In this document: positions 43,948 to 55,490 of the stretch, piece after piece | Layout of the letters: every line of letters begins with the position of its first letter | How positions within the stretch are numbered: position 1 is the first letter of the stretch | Assembly (NCBI GenBank): GCA_026214975.1 | Contig: CM047817.1 | Span: 54,556,246-54,620,245 of the forward strand | Direction: 5' to 3' | From: Gentiana macrophylla | Lineage: Eukaryota; Streptophyta; Magnoliopsida; Gentianales; Gentianaceae | Length of the DNA stretch: 64,000 bases | Made by a program: the position numbers and the translations under genes | The notes under the pieces: model-generated | Told to the model about the DNA's origin: nothing | The model's database searches: none | Seen by the model: only the letters and a program-made list of their open reading frames with translations

Positions 43948-44335
43948 AGTTCCTACTAGTTTATTGGTTCCAAATACCATCTAACAAGCAACACTTTGTA
44001 TCGAATGGTTTGAGAGATCGTAATAAAGCTCCCACTAGTTTATCAGTTCCAAATACCATCTAACTAACAACACTTTGTATTTATGGTTTTTCAAAGATTA
44101 GAAAATCACTCAGAACTAAGCTCCCACTAGTTTTTCAGTTCCAAATACTGTCTAACTAGCAACGCTTTATTCTAGTTTTTCCAATAAATGGAGAAACTCC
44201 TATGCAGTCTATTACACATTTCTAATGATTCAGAAAAACAACAAATCATAAGACTAAGGCTCCCACTAGTTTATCGGTTCATAATACCGTCTAACTAGCA
44301 ACGCCTTATGTATATGATTTTCCAATTTCAATTTA
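43948..44335 (-). repeat. Four-copy repeat in LARD-B
   Basis: Four irregular copies starting at about 43948, 44027, 44119 and 44258 (spacing about 79, 92 and 139 bp). On the plus strand each reads CTCCCACTAGTTT (TCCTACTAGTTT in the first), then a TTCCAAATACC-like block, then TCTAAC-AGCAAC. LARD-C has one such unit per 666 bp duplication (36013-36060 and 36679-36726), so the two elements expanded the region differently. Confidence 0.8.
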
Positions 44336-45329
44336 GAAATTTGTTGTGTAATTACACTTTTGAAATTCACTAAATGAATTTTATTTGATAGTCCTATGTC
44401 ATCTTTTGTAAACTAAGTATGGTCATCTCCCGTTCAACACGAGTGACATCCGTGACATACCTATACTATGTCATTTATGTTTTTAAAGGCTTTAGAGAAT
44501 AAATCTTTTCTGAAAAATTAACTGCATTGTTTGATAATTACAACGTACTTGTTTCTTTCCACATTTTTAATGAAGTCCTATTACTAACAGTTTAGTAACC
44601 TAGAGATTTAGTTGTAAATAAAATGACAGAAAGTTAAATTCAAAAATAAATTTTTACTACTAGATTTATTTTAGGAATTATAAACTATATAAAAAAAGTT
44701 TATCCTACCATTCCAAGGATTAAACCTCCCACAGTACTGTCTGAGAGGGTCGATATCAGCACTATGACGGTTAAACTGAGACAATCTCTCTCAATGATTA
44801 TGTTTCTAGAAACAAACATCTCACGGGAATCAGACATCCCGGACCTTAATCATTGATTACCTTCCTTTTCTAGCCTAGATATTTCGAAAATATGCATAAA
44901 GAGTGTGACCTACTATATTAGATCTCAGAGTACGCCCTGAGTATGCCTACGAGGGGCAGGTCAGTGACCCGGTGAGTACCCAATATCCTATCCTTTCGGA
45001 GACCAAGCCTTGAATTTTGATAGCGGTGAACACCATCCGAAGGGGCCTAAATCAAAGCGGCACGAGGTGACACCATTCTCTCACGTGCTTGCATCTATAG
45101 TAGAGGCCGTGGGGTTGGCTGTCGCCTTCCCTGATCCCACTCAATAATTTGAAAAAGTGGTGGGTTTACTAATTACGGCTTCGGCCTTGACAATAAGAAA
45201 CAATAAATCAAAGTACTCTGAACAGGGTCCGTTATTTAGGCAAGCCTACGCCATCTTATTCATTGGAACATATGTGACAGCTCAGGCCAATCCGGCAAGA
45301 GAAGCCCCGTTTTGCCCGAAGGCTTATCG

Positions 45330-45334
45330 GCTAT
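45330..45334 (+). repeat. Target duplication of COP-A (GCTAT), left copy
   Basis: GCTAT at 45330-45334 and 57206-57210 flank TGTTGG...CCAACA. Confidence 0.95.
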
Positions 45335-47051
45335 TGTTGGTCCCTTGGATAGGCTAACACAAGTTTAGAGGGGGGGTGAATAAACTTGTCCCTAAAACTG
45401 GATTTAAAGCAAATTAAGGTTCAGTTAAAAACTTGTGTGGAGTTAAGCTGACAAAGCTGAGATTAAGTCAAAAGCGACTTAAGTCAAAATCGAGTCAACC
45501 GGCGTGGATATGATTTTAGCCTTTTTCATGATCTTGTTATTCTATTATGAAAACTGAGTGTTGTGAACTGCATTCTGGAGAATGTCAGTTGTGACTGTGA
45601 GGAGTATAACAATCAAGTATCACAATGTTGTAAGTAAATGCTGAATAAATAAATAAATGCGTAAAGTAAATAAGGCGGATGTTATAGAGGTTCCAGGTGG
45701 TGTAATACTGTACGTCCTCTCTTCCCCTGTGGTGCGGAGGAAAATTCCACTAGAACTTCTTGAGGTGAACTGTTACAAAAAGTCCTAAACAATAGTCCTT
45801 GGCTAATCCCTAGATTTACTATCTAAACAGTTGTAGAACAGGTAGAATTGCTGGTCTTCAAATGCTTGAAACACTGGTCCTTAGAGGGTAGGATTGCCTC
45901 TTCACCAGCTACCACCACAAACACAGTCTACCCAACTGCTTGTCACAACTGTCCTTGGCGAAACCTTCCCGGTTTGCTTCACAGTCTAAAACCTTTGATG
46001 TAGAATCAAGGTTGGGCTGAGAATCATTAAGTTGATTCTTGTTTGTGGTTCTTCAAAGTGTTGAATTCTTGATAAATTCTTTGTAGATTGAACACTTGAA
46101 GAAATTTCTTGATCTTGCAATTAAGTGCTTAGCAGTTATTCTTTTGGATTTGGCTTTCCCCCTCAATTTGATCTTTTTGACTAGATAAATTCCTTTTAAT
46201 TTTCTTGCTTTATTATCATATACCTGCAATCTATTTTGATGTTGTAGAGGTAGTCTATTTATAGGGGTTCATTCAACGTTCATCCTGCTTGTAACGGCTG
46301 TATTTTATGACCGTTCTACTGTGTCAGTACTTCATCCAATGAAATTGCTTTCTTTAAAACGTTCGAATGTACGATCAGTTTGTTGGATGGTTGACTTATA
46401 AAACTGAGTTATTCATTTTTCAGTTTCCTAACTGACTTGGAGCATTAACTGAGATTTTACTCTTCTTCAAATATCAGTACTCCAGTTTTCATCTGAATAT
46501 AATTGACTTAATCAGAGTACACCATGACTCATTATCATCTGAGAATTCATTGTCCTTATGATTCTTAGGTCTTCATACAAGATCCATAAAGTCAGTTCAG
46601 GTCACCACAATCTTGCTCGAAGTCTAACTTTCTGAGCCTCGACTTGTAATCTTCATAAGCGAGTTTGAACCCTCGGTTCTTCATTCTTCAATAAGCGAGT
46701 TTGAACCTCGGTTCTTGATCTTTTAGATAAGTCAACTGAGTCTGTAACTCTCAGCGAACTTACCTTCTTCAATTTCATGTAGGTGTATTCTGAGTCAGTT
46801 TGCTTGTCTCGATGATTTCCAGTTTTCTAAATGATTTCCAGTTTTCAGTTTTACGACACAATAATAATTACAGTGCTTGTCTGATGTAACCTATACAAAT
46901 ATCAGACTCTAGTAAAACTTATACATTCAGTTCTAGACATCTTTTAGCTTTCCACTATAACAGATGGCTTCAGCACTTCATCAATGGGGTTAAGTTAATA
47001 TTTTAACAAATAAGATGAATTATCATCAAAACAAAAATTTTATTTCCAACA
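45335..47051 (-). repeat. 3' LTR of COP-A
   Basis: 1717 bp, minus strand TGTTGGAAATAAAATTTTTG...GGACCAACA. TATA box CTATAAATAG on the minus strand at 46255-46264. Confidence 0.95.
46255..46264 (-). promoter_or_regulatory. TATA box, COP-A 3' LTR
   Basis: CTATAAATAG on the minus strand; the same box lies at 56409-56418 in the 5' LTR, which would drive the element. Confidence 0.7.
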
Positions 47052-47052
47052 A

Positions 47053-47065
47053 TTTCCCCCTTTTT
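47053..47065 (-). other. Polypurine tract of COP-A
   Basis: AAAAAGGGGGAAA on the minus strand, two bases before the LTR start. Confidence 0.85.
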
Positions 47066-47194
47066 GATGATGCCAAAACTCTGCCTAAAAGAAAAGCTTA
47101 AAGATCAAAACAATGTAAAACTGGAAAACTTGTTTTCATTAGAATGAGCAAAAATTGGATAAGTACATTTTGTTCAAATAACCGTGATTAAAGA

Positions 47195-49568
47195 CTAAGC
47201 TTTTTGCATGACTAAGTCATATCTTTTTGCTTTGTCATACAAGAGAAAATCTTCTTCAAGCTTGGAGTCTTCCTTTGAAAAGTTCTTGTTGTAGTCAACT
47301 TGACTACTTTCTTTCCATCTTCTCCATTGAATTAGCTTGGGTAAGCTTGAGTCTTTCAAGTAGTAATTTTCAAATTCTACTAGATCGGCTTTTATTTGTT
47401 CAGTCTTGTCTTTAATCTTCTTATGTTGTTCAATTTTTTGCTTTGAGTAAATATCAGACATAAGGTAGTTCAAGGATTCCTCAAATGTTCTGTCCTTGTA
47501 CTTGGCTTTAATAGGATTGTAATCTGTGATAAACTGTGTCCACAGATCCTTTGTAAGAGTAACTCTTCTGTCTCCAGGTTGATTGTATTTTTCAATAAGT
47601 TGATCATCAGTTAACTCTTTCTTCAAAAATTTAGGATCTGATCTGTATCTTTGTAATTCTTCTTCAAGTCGCTTCATTTCTCCAGGTAATTTCAGCATTT
47701 CTTCTTCAGCTTCCCCCTTTTTGGCATCATATAACTGATCTACCAGGGCATGGGTTGCTTTTTGATCTTTGAAATCCTCATTTGAGAAGCAAGTACTTCC
47801 TTAAGCTGAGTTTCTAACCCGTAGATATGCTTATTTATATGCCAATGAGCCTGAGCATGAGTTTCTCTATCTACTGCGGTTGAATCTTCGAGGTGTTGTT
47901 TGAGTAACACAATCTCTGAAGCAAAACTTGAACTTGATTTGTGAATCATCTCTAGTCTTGCATGAACTGAAACATCAGTTCTAGTTCTGTAATCAAGATA
48001 TCCAGAGATGTTTGATAAAAGGCCATTCTGTGTATCTCTCTGACTGAGTACAATTTTCAAGTTTTCATGAACTCTGGCCAATTCATCCTTAGATAGAAAA
48101 TCAGAGGGATAATATGTAGCTTCTATTTGATCCTTATCCTGAGTAATATCAGCAATAACCATCAGTTGTCTGATTTCATCAGCTGCTTGCTGATTGTCAG
48201 TTGTCTGATTTCCAACTGGCAATCCTTCTTGTTGTGGTACAGTTTGCGTTGCTAGAGGTTGAGATTGAGTGACTGTTTGCAAAACTGTAGTATCATCAGC
48301 TTCTTTTATTGACTTATCATGGTCTTCATCATCCTTTTTCTTTGAACTGTCTTTAGATGATGTGCCTGATTCTCTTCTTTTTGCTAGTTCGGTAAATCTT
48401 TTGAAACAGTTGTCAAGAAATTCTGAAATAGGAAAAAGAGAGTAAAGATATCTAACTTCCAATTTCTCTAAGAGTAAGTTTTCTTCAATTAGTAAAGTGA
48501 CATCTCAAGAATCTTCTGGTTGAAGTTTCATTTTCATCCGCTTAATGATTTTGTCACCAAGATCGGTGCCGATTCTTTGAACCGATTCTTTGTTATATCG
48601 AGAAGTATGGTCGTGATGACATTCTCTTGAGTAACTTCGGTTGTCAATTGATGTTGTTGTTCCCCCTCAGTTGGTGCTTTCTCACTTGAGATTTCAGGGT
48701 ACAAACATCTTACAACTGATCTTCTTTCTGTGGATTCAGCTTTTCGCGTAGTCCCTTTGTGTTCAGCTTCCTGCTGAGACACAGTTGTCTGACTTGCTTC
48801 AGGTTGGGAAGTTGTTTCAGCGATTACCTTCGATTTTGCAGTTTGCCTTGCTTGCTTCCCTTCCTTAATTCTTTCTAAATAAAACTGAATGATTCCACTA
48901 AGATCCTTCTTCAGTCGGAATCTGCCATCAGTTACTTGTCCTTCAGCTTGAGCTCTTTTCACACTTTCTAATTCAGCTAAGTGTTGCTTCTTGAACTGAT
49001 TGACTATATAACCTGCCCAATTAAATTCTATATTATCCCAGATTATGTTCATCAGCAAAATATTTTCTTCCGAAAGTATATTAATTCCTTTGGATTTTCC
49101 AATGACATGTTTGCCGAGCCATATGCTGAGATTTCCAAATTCCGGCTTGATTTTGTCGACATGAATACCAGGTTCGATTGGTTCTGTAGACGAAGTAATC
49201 ATTGCGAGAAAAGCTTCTTTCTTCAATGGTAGAGTGGCTAACTCTGTTGAAGTTCTTTGTTGTATTTATGAAGCCAAAGAGTGACCTCATGACTCTTTCA
49301 TTGAGAACAATGCGATCTCCACGAATCTGTAGTTATCTAGAGTCTCGACTAATCGCATATTTTGCCAAAATTGCAAAATGCCCTCCACATCTCGTTTTTC
49401 TTTTGAAACTAACTTCGAGGATGTTGTTCAATCCTGGTTTTTTTCGATTTTATCTCGTACACAGCTGGCTAACAAGGTGTTTTGACACATACCTTCATAC
49501 ATTTCAAGTGTTAGTTCATCCAGCTCTGTGATCAATCGTTTGTCTTTCGTATCATCTGAAATGGCCAT
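47195..49568 (-). pseudogene. Extra ORF (ORF3) of COP-A
   Basis: Lies between RNase H and the 3' LTR, the place of the env-like ORF in Sireviruses; role unknown. I chose the ATG at 49568 (MAISDDTKDKRL), preceded by a leader shared with COP-E. The frames 49568-49428, 49226-48534, 48462-47740 and 47698-47195 follow one another with slips. The second contains IWDNIEFNWAGYIVNQFKKQH, shared with COP-D and in part with COP-E, possibly related to a domain family annotated as plant transposon protein (low confidence). The third has an acidic and Gln-rich stretch; the last is charged and helical (QPGDRRVTLTKDLW, NPIKAKYKD). No signal peptide or clear membrane segment is visible. Confidence 0.65.
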
Positions 49569-50059
49569 ATTTGAGTGTGAACACAAAAATTTGATTTTTG
49601 AAAGAGAGGGTTGCAAAGAGTCTATTTTGCTTTCTCGAAAATAATTTGAATTTTGATAGAGAATAGTGTGAACGGAGGTTGAATAAAAAGGTAGGATATT
49701 ACGGCGGTTGAGTGGTACGACTTTTCAAATTCCATGATGGTTTTGATAACCGATCGTGTCTTGTTCTAACAATCGTGGGTTGTACACACACGAAATTTCG
49801 ACAAAAAGAAGCGTGGTAATTTAATGCAATATAACATTTGTTGATTCTATCTTATCAACCTTTGACTAAATTTTTTTGGAATGGCGATGTTGAGGTCAAT
49901 TCTAGAGATAATTGAGTTCCATCAAATTATTCGATTTTGTCAAATTCTTGATTTGTCGGTTTGAGATTGTTGATGTCAATGACTAATCATTAAGTGGCGC
50001 ACCCAACATAACAAAGATTAATCCCCTTGACGAATCTCGGCTTAAGCGACTTAGCGACT
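49569..50059 (-). other. Spacer between pol and ORF3 in COP-A
   Basis: About 490 bp without coding signal. The part next to ORF3 (about 49690-49740) shares AAAAGTCGTACC and neighbouring bases with COP-E 5440-5480 and with COP-D near 61850, so this leader is conserved in all three Copia elements and could hold a splice or start signal for ORF3. I could not identify a splice acceptor with certainty. Confidence 0.5.
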
Positions 50060-50748
50060 TTAATTATTACCAACTCGGTTCTTAATTTGGCAAATCTTTC
50101 TTTGTCCAATGGCTTTGTAAAGATATCGCCAAGCGATCTTTGATAGGTACATAAAAGCTGTTATATCCTTCTTCTCTGCATGATCTCTTATGAAGTGGTG
50201 ATGGACATCAATGTGCTTTGTCCTTGAGTGTAAAGCTGGATTATCGGTAATTGCTATTGCACTTGTGTTATCACACATTATGGGAATTGTTCCTTCTTTA
50301 CATCCCATAGTCTCTTAATTCTTTATCGATCCATAAAACTTGAGCACAACAACTTCCGGTGCTATATATTCAGCTTCAATTTATTGAAGTTGAGATTGAG
50401 TTTTGCTTCTTCCTAAACCATGACACAAGTCTATTTCCCAATAAGCGACATGTGCTCGATGTGCTTTTTCATCACATTGCATCCAAAGATAGTCCGAATA
50501 TGAATAAGAAATCGGCTTGAATTCTCCTTCTTTTGAATACCAAATTCCAAATCCATCTGTGTCTTTCAGATATTTCAAAGTTCTTTTCACAACTATGAGA
50601 TGACTTTCCTTTGGTTTTGGTGAAATCTTGCACATACACACCGACAAAGTAAAAAATATGTCGGCCTACTTGATGTAAGATAGAGTAAGCTTCCAATCAT
50701 CCTTCATACGTCGAAAGTGTTTGATCAACATCTTTACCTTCTTTGTCT
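50060..50748 (-). pseudogene. RNase H, COP-A
   Basis: The frame 50647-50381 matches COP-D through KPKESHLIVVKRTLKYLKD and SYSYSDYLWMQCDEK, where COP-D has the SDSDYAGC block; the first catalytic Asp survives but its surroundings are altered. The frame 50308-50060 keeps [33 protein letters not shown]. The Glu region between them (about 50310-50400) is frame-broken. RNase H is thus clearly less intact than in COP-D. Confidence 0.75.
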
Positions 50749-51600
50749 TCATCTAATCGATGTTGGTCCCCATTGGTGTAGAAATTCGATGAGATTTCTC
50801 CATACCAAACTTTTGATAAGTTCTCTTGTATATTTGGTTTGGTGAATGAAAATTCCATCGACTAATTGTTTAACTTGCAATCCTAGGAAATAATTTAATT
50901 CTCCCATCATACTCATCTGAAATTTGCTTTTCATCAAACTTGCAAATTTCTCACATAACTGTTCATTTTCTGATCCAAAAATGATATCATCAACATAAGT
51001 TTGAACAAGTAGAGTATCTTCTCCATTCTTCATCCTGAATAAGGTTTTGTCGATTGTTCCTTTGATAAATCCATTATCCACTAGAAACTGTGATAGAGTT
51101 TCGTACCAAGCTCTTGGTGCTTGTTTAAGTCCATAAAGAGCTTTTCTTTGTCTGAAAACTTTATCTGCTTGATCTTTGATTTCAAATCCGGGTGGTTGTT
51201 GAACATATACTTCTTCTTCAAGAATTCCATTTAGAAACGCACTTTTAACATCCATCTGATAAACTTTGAATTTCTTGTGAGCTGCATAAGCAAGAAATAG
51301 TATGATTGCTTCTAGTCTTGCAACTGGTGCATAAGTTTAATCAAAGTCTATGCCTTCTGCTTGAGAGTATCCTTTGGCTACAAGTCCGGCTTTGTTTCGA
51401 TGATGTTCCCATCTTCATCAAGTTTATTTTAAAACCCATTTGGTTCCAATGATATTGACATGAGCTGGTTTATCTACCAATTCCCATACTTGATTTCTCT
51501 CGAATTCATTGAGTTCTTCTTGCATAGCTAATATCCAATCTGGATCTTTCAAGGCTTCTTCAATTTCTTTAGGTTCTCGATTGAGATAGAAAGCATGCGA
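50749..51600 (-). pseudogene. Reverse transcriptase, COP-A
   Basis: The frame 51255-50749 has [38 protein letters not shown] and YVDD (codons 50997-50986), so the catalytic Asp pair is intact and in frame. The upstream part (about 51600-51256) contains the equivalents of QVWELV and [14 protein letters not shown], but with stops, including TAA at 51339-51337 after DFD and others near 51425. The N-terminal fingers are therefore not translatable as written. Confidence 0.82.
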
Positions 51601-52060
51601 TCATTGCATTTAGTTGATGTCTTGTTCGAACTCGGCTTGAGTATCACCAATAACTTGTTCTTGAGGGTGATCTCTCATCCATTGATGTGTGTGAGTTTGT
51701 ATCAAGCGATTTGCATTTTGCTTCAAAAGCGGTTCTTGAACTTGTTCAATGAATCGAATGAAGTTGTTCAAGTTGTTGAGCAATTGGAAGGCGAGGTGAT
51801 CTTGATCTGAACATTCTCGAAATTTGTAGTCTTCAACGTCAATCAAATCGGTTCTGGCGTGACTGGTAACTAAGACCGCGGCCCGGTTCTGGTGGGTCTT
51901 CGGTTGTTTCACCAGGGAAGTTTGGTTCATCAAATACTACATGTATTGATTCTTCATGCTTGAGTGTCCTTTTATTTAGTACTCTAAAAGCTTTGCTGAC
52001 ACTGGAATATCCTAGGAGAATTCCTTCATCAGCTTTGGGTTGAAAAACGTGAAGTTGATC
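51601..52060 (-). pseudogene. Integrase-RT linker, COP-A
   Basis: The frame 51933-51610 reads through [23 protein letters not shown], matching COP-D 63810-63740. It is low-complexity and variable, as usual for this part of Copia pol. The segment 51934-52060 holds the end of the integrase C-terminal region, with stops. Confidence 0.65.
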
Positions 52061-52870
52061 TTATCCATTATTGTGTATGAAACATTTGCTTCCAAAAGCA
52101 TGAAAGTATGAAACATTTGGTTTTCTTCCGTTCCAAATTTCATAAAGAGTCTTCTCATGTCTCTTGTTCATGAGAGCTCTGTTCTGTGTGTAACAAGCTG
52201 TGTTAACTGCTTCTGCCCAATATCTTTCAGGTACTTTAGCTTCACAGATCATAGTCCTCCCAGCTTCTTTGAGTGTTCTGTTTCTTCTTTCAGCTACACC
52301 ATTTTGTTGTGGTGTTCCTGTGGCAGCAAGTTGGAGTAAAACACCATTTTCTTCACAATATTCAATAATCACACTGTTGAGGAATTCAGTTCTTTATGAG
52401 ATCTTATCTTCACAACTGAAACTCCTTTACGATCTCAAGTCTCTTGAGAAGTTACGTGAGCTTTTGCTTGGTTTCACTTTTCTTGGTTAGAAAGATTACC
52501 CAAGTATATCTTGAAAAATCATCTACTACCACCAATGTATATTTCTTTCCACGATACTAATTGGTGTAATTGGTCCAAATAAATCCATGTGTAGCAATTC
52601 TAGATGTCACGGTTGTTGAATCTTTGAGACTTGGTCTTGAAACTTGCTTTTGTTTGTTTTCCTTGTTGACATGCATCACATAAGTTGTCCTTCTTATATG
52701 ATATCTCTGGTAGTCCAATGACTAGTCGCGCTTAACAAGTGTGTTGATGTCATCAAAATTGAGATGAATCGTTTCTTGTGCCATAGCCAATCTGATTACG
52801 ATTTGGTATGCACGAGCATACAAGTTTCAGCAACGGCAGTTGTCCAATATACCACATACATGTTTTCCTT
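52061..52870 (-). pseudogene. Integrase, COP-A
   Basis: The frame 52372-52061 has PQQNGVAERRNRTL; its Glu is the third residue of the catalytic Asp-Asp-Glu set, and YWAEAVNTACY and FHAFGSKCF follow. The zinc-binding head and first two Asp (about 52800-52400) are recognisable only in fragments because of frame changes and stops, for example LNFDDINTLVK near 52740 and VVVDDFSRYTW near 52530. The enzyme is not intact as written. Confidence 0.75.
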
Positions 52871-53200
52871 TCTTCTTCCGGCTAGTACAACTTGATAAGC
52901 TGATTCGCTGATGACAACACAGAATTCTTTATCAAAAGTAATTTTGTATCCCATATCACAAAATTGACTTGTGCTGAGTAGATTGTAGTGTAGTCCTTCT
53001 ACATAAGATACATTCTTCATTGTAAGTCCATTTCTGATTAAGGTGCCAAAACCTCTGGTGTAACCAGGTTTATCTTTACTTCCAAAATAGACTTTTGGTC
53101 CATTCTTTGCAATAAAATTACTGAGACAGTCTTTGCTCTTTGTCATGTTTCAAGAGCAACCACTTTCACAAAGTACCATATATCCTGCAATCAAAATTAG
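52871..53200 (-). pseudogene. Protease remnant, COP-A
   Basis: The active-site region lies at about 53170-53144. As written it reads ESGCS, then a stop (TGA, 53152-53150), then NMTKSKD. The catalytic Asp is replaced by Glu (codon 53167-53165), and the stop follows three codons after the Gly. Downstream, MTKSKDCLSNF (53146 on) through YVEGLHYNLLSTSQFC and on to 52796 is the protease end and pre-integrase region, in one frame. Confidence 0.75.
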
Positions 53201-53949
53201 AAGTTTTTAGGTACCCAACTCAGTTTGGGTCCATGGGGTCGATTTGTCGGTACATAACTCGGGAATATATCCTTTTGGGATTCTTCGGATATTGTTGCAC
53301 TTGCTTGCATTTATGTAAGCCACACTCCCATAGTATCTATGTTGATTGTGTCTTATTTATATGATTTCTCGGATCTTCTCTGTGAAATTTGTTTCCATGT
53401 TGATTTCATTATTAAAGCTAGAGTGATAACCATCATTCTTACATCATTGAAGTGCGGATTGACCTTTGTATTGTGACTTATCTTGAGAAGCGAGATTAGT
53501 CTCTCTTTGAGTTTTGGTGAAACTTGTGATAAGTTTTCGATCCGGAATGATTGTCATTATCGCTTTATTAACAAATTGATAAAATTCCAATCATAATCGG
53601 TGTGATATAGTCTTCCTTTCCCCTAAATGTGTGAATCTTTGAATGATTGACATTCTTGGATTTATTTTGATTGTAATTTTTCTGGTTCCTGACTTCATTG
53701 GTTTTTGTGGATCTGGCAGTTGATTTTCCGTTTCGGTTTCCTTTGGATACAGCTGATTTAACATTTGATTTACCTATGTTGGTAGATACAGTTGTCTTCT
53801 TAGAAAATTGATTTATCCTGTGTGATACTGGCTTTACTGGTTCAGCAATTTTCTCAATTTGTGGAAGTTGCTCAGCTACAAACTTAAAACCAGTTTTGGT
53901 ACTAGGCCCAGCAGCTTTGCTAGTTCCATTCTTTGAAGATTGCTGTGTA
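53201..53949 (-). pseudogene. gag-protease junction, COP-A
   Basis: About 750 bp of degraded coding sequence. Short stretches such as a Lys/Ser/Thr-rich run near 53690-53900 fit the basic tail of gag, but no frame stays open for more than about 50 codons. It contains no recognisable catalytic motif. Confidence 0.5.
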
Positions 53950-55374
53950 TCAAATCCTAAACCAGTTTTGTCTCCAATATGGTTTTCCTGATTTGAATCT
54001 AGTAATTGAACTTGATTGAGTAAACGATTCGATTCTTGTCGCCGATGCGAAGAGTCGATCTTGAATCTTTTCTTTATCTGTTTTAGTCAGTTTCAACATT
54101 TTTATTTCGGACTTCAATCTTACAACTTCAAGAATTAGACTTTCTTTCTCAGCTTTGATTGATTCATAACCAGCTTGTATGGTCACTAGCTGATTCATCA
54201 ACTCGTCAAGAGTTTCTTCTAATTCTAGATTTTTTTGATTGGAGTCAGCAGTCGAAGAACATGCATTTATCATGGAAATCTGACCTGAAGAGTATTTAGA
54301 GTTTGATTCACATACCTCATTTGGATCTTCCATGTGTTCCATTAAAGCTGTGTCATCTGATAATCTTTCAGTACCAGCTTCATAATCTGATTCATCTCCA
54401 GCAAGGAGTGCTCTTCTACCAACTCTTCTTGGTGGAGTTTTCTTGATCAGTTCTGGACATTCAGCTTTATAATGTCTTGGTTTCTTGCAGTTGAAACAGA
54501 GGTAGTCATCGTCTTTTCTTTTCTCATGATTCCTTTTGATGAACTTTTGAGTGACTGGGTGTCCACTTTTCATTCTTCGAATTCTGTTCATCATTAGAGC
54601 CATTTGTTCTTCCATTTCATCCAATTCATGAAGATTGTTAGATGAGTTTTCTTGAATCTCATTTGATGCTGCTGCAAGTGCTGTGGTCTTTGGTTCTTCC
54701 AGAGCTTTGATTATTGCAGCTATGGTTGTGATATCTTCACTGAATTCATAAGCTTTCATATCTGAAAAGATCTTGAATGAATCTTCTACATCAAGTCTCC
54801 TGGATTCTTCCATAGCAGTGACCTTCATCTTCCAGCACATTGGTAATGCCTTCAAGATTCTTGTGTTGATGTCTTTCTTTGAGTATTCAATCTTGAGCAG
54901 ATCTAGTTCGTCCATGATAGAACTGAATCTTGTCTCCATTTGGTCAATGGTTTCTCCAGATTTCATCTTGAAATTCTCAAACTTTTGTTTTGCAACGGAA
55001 ATTTTATTTTCCTTGATTGAATATGTTCCTTCACAAACTAAATGAAGTTTGTCCCATATTTCTTTGGCAGTTGTACATTCTTTCACCTTCAAGTACATGT
55101 TGCTGTCAAGAGTTCCGAGGATAAAGTCCATGGCAACATTGTTGAGATTGTTTCGCTTGCGATCATCACAAGTCCATTCGGATTTGGGTTTTGCAACTCA
55201 AACTTGCTCTCCACCAACAGTTTGCATATGAGTGATTTGAATTGGTCCATCAGTGAGTACATCCATCATTTCATCATGAGTAGCTGCTAGAAATGCCTAC
55301 ATACGACGTTTATATTCGTCAAATCTGTCCGTGTTGCACATAAGCATTTGTCTTGCATATTGATTGTTATCCAT
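53950..55374 (-). pseudogene. gag, COP-A
   Basis: The ATG at 55374 (MDNNQYARQM) starts gag; it is in frame with the 393-codon frame 55131-53950 but interrupted by TAG at 55299-55297 (codon 26) and TGA at 55200-55198 (codon 59). The part from 55131 has a UBN2-type Copia gag domain (TAKEIWDKLHLVCEGTYSIKE, then FSSIMDELDLLK, residues about 20-130) and a zinc knuckle CFNCKKPRHYKAEC near 54500-54460 (CX2CX4HX4C, with Arg where Gly is usual). A coiled-coil stretch follows (LEETLDELMNQL, ESLILEVVRLKSEI), homologous to COP-E gag. Confidence 0.82.
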
Positions 55375-55476
55375 TGTGAGTGAGTGAAGACCGATGAGAT
55401 TAAGCGAAAAGCGAGCTTTCAAATAAGAACAACTAGAGGAGATAAAGAGCAAATGATATCTTGTTAAAGAAACACT

Positions 55477-55488
55477 GCTCCGATACCA
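55477..55488 (-). other. Primer binding site of COP-A, tRNA-Met type
   Basis: On the minus strand TGGTATCGGAGC, two bases after the LTR end, with one difference (A to G in the CAG) from TGGTATCAGAGC. LARD-B has the same variant. Confidence 0.85.
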
Positions 55489-55490
55489 AT

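Larger units (their letters stand above)
41563..45334 (-). other. LARD-B internal piece between LARD-C and COP-A
   Basis: A 3.8 kb non-coding piece, including one copy each of AATCA and GCTAT, collinear in reverse with LARD-C 35000-39300. Minus-strand landmarks: the GC-rich block (45170-44930), a four-copy short repeat (44330-43948), six AGTGGGAG octamers (44260, 44121, 44029, 43583, 43108, 42455), and the segment matching LARD-C 38790-39020 at 41930-41700. A GGTCAGTGACC near-palindrome is at 44959-44969. No coding frame is conserved with LARD-C. Confidence 0.8.

Noticed and set aside
43948..44335. Possible CRISPR-like array (repeats with variable spacers)
   Set aside because: Repeats are imperfect, spacing is irregular (79-139 bp), the setting is a plant retroelement, and there are no cas genes; it is a local tandem expansion.
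47195..49568. Extra ORF as a host gene captured by COP-A
   Set aside because: Homologous ORFs occur at the same place in COP-D and COP-E, so it belongs to the element lineage; host origin further back cannot be judged here.
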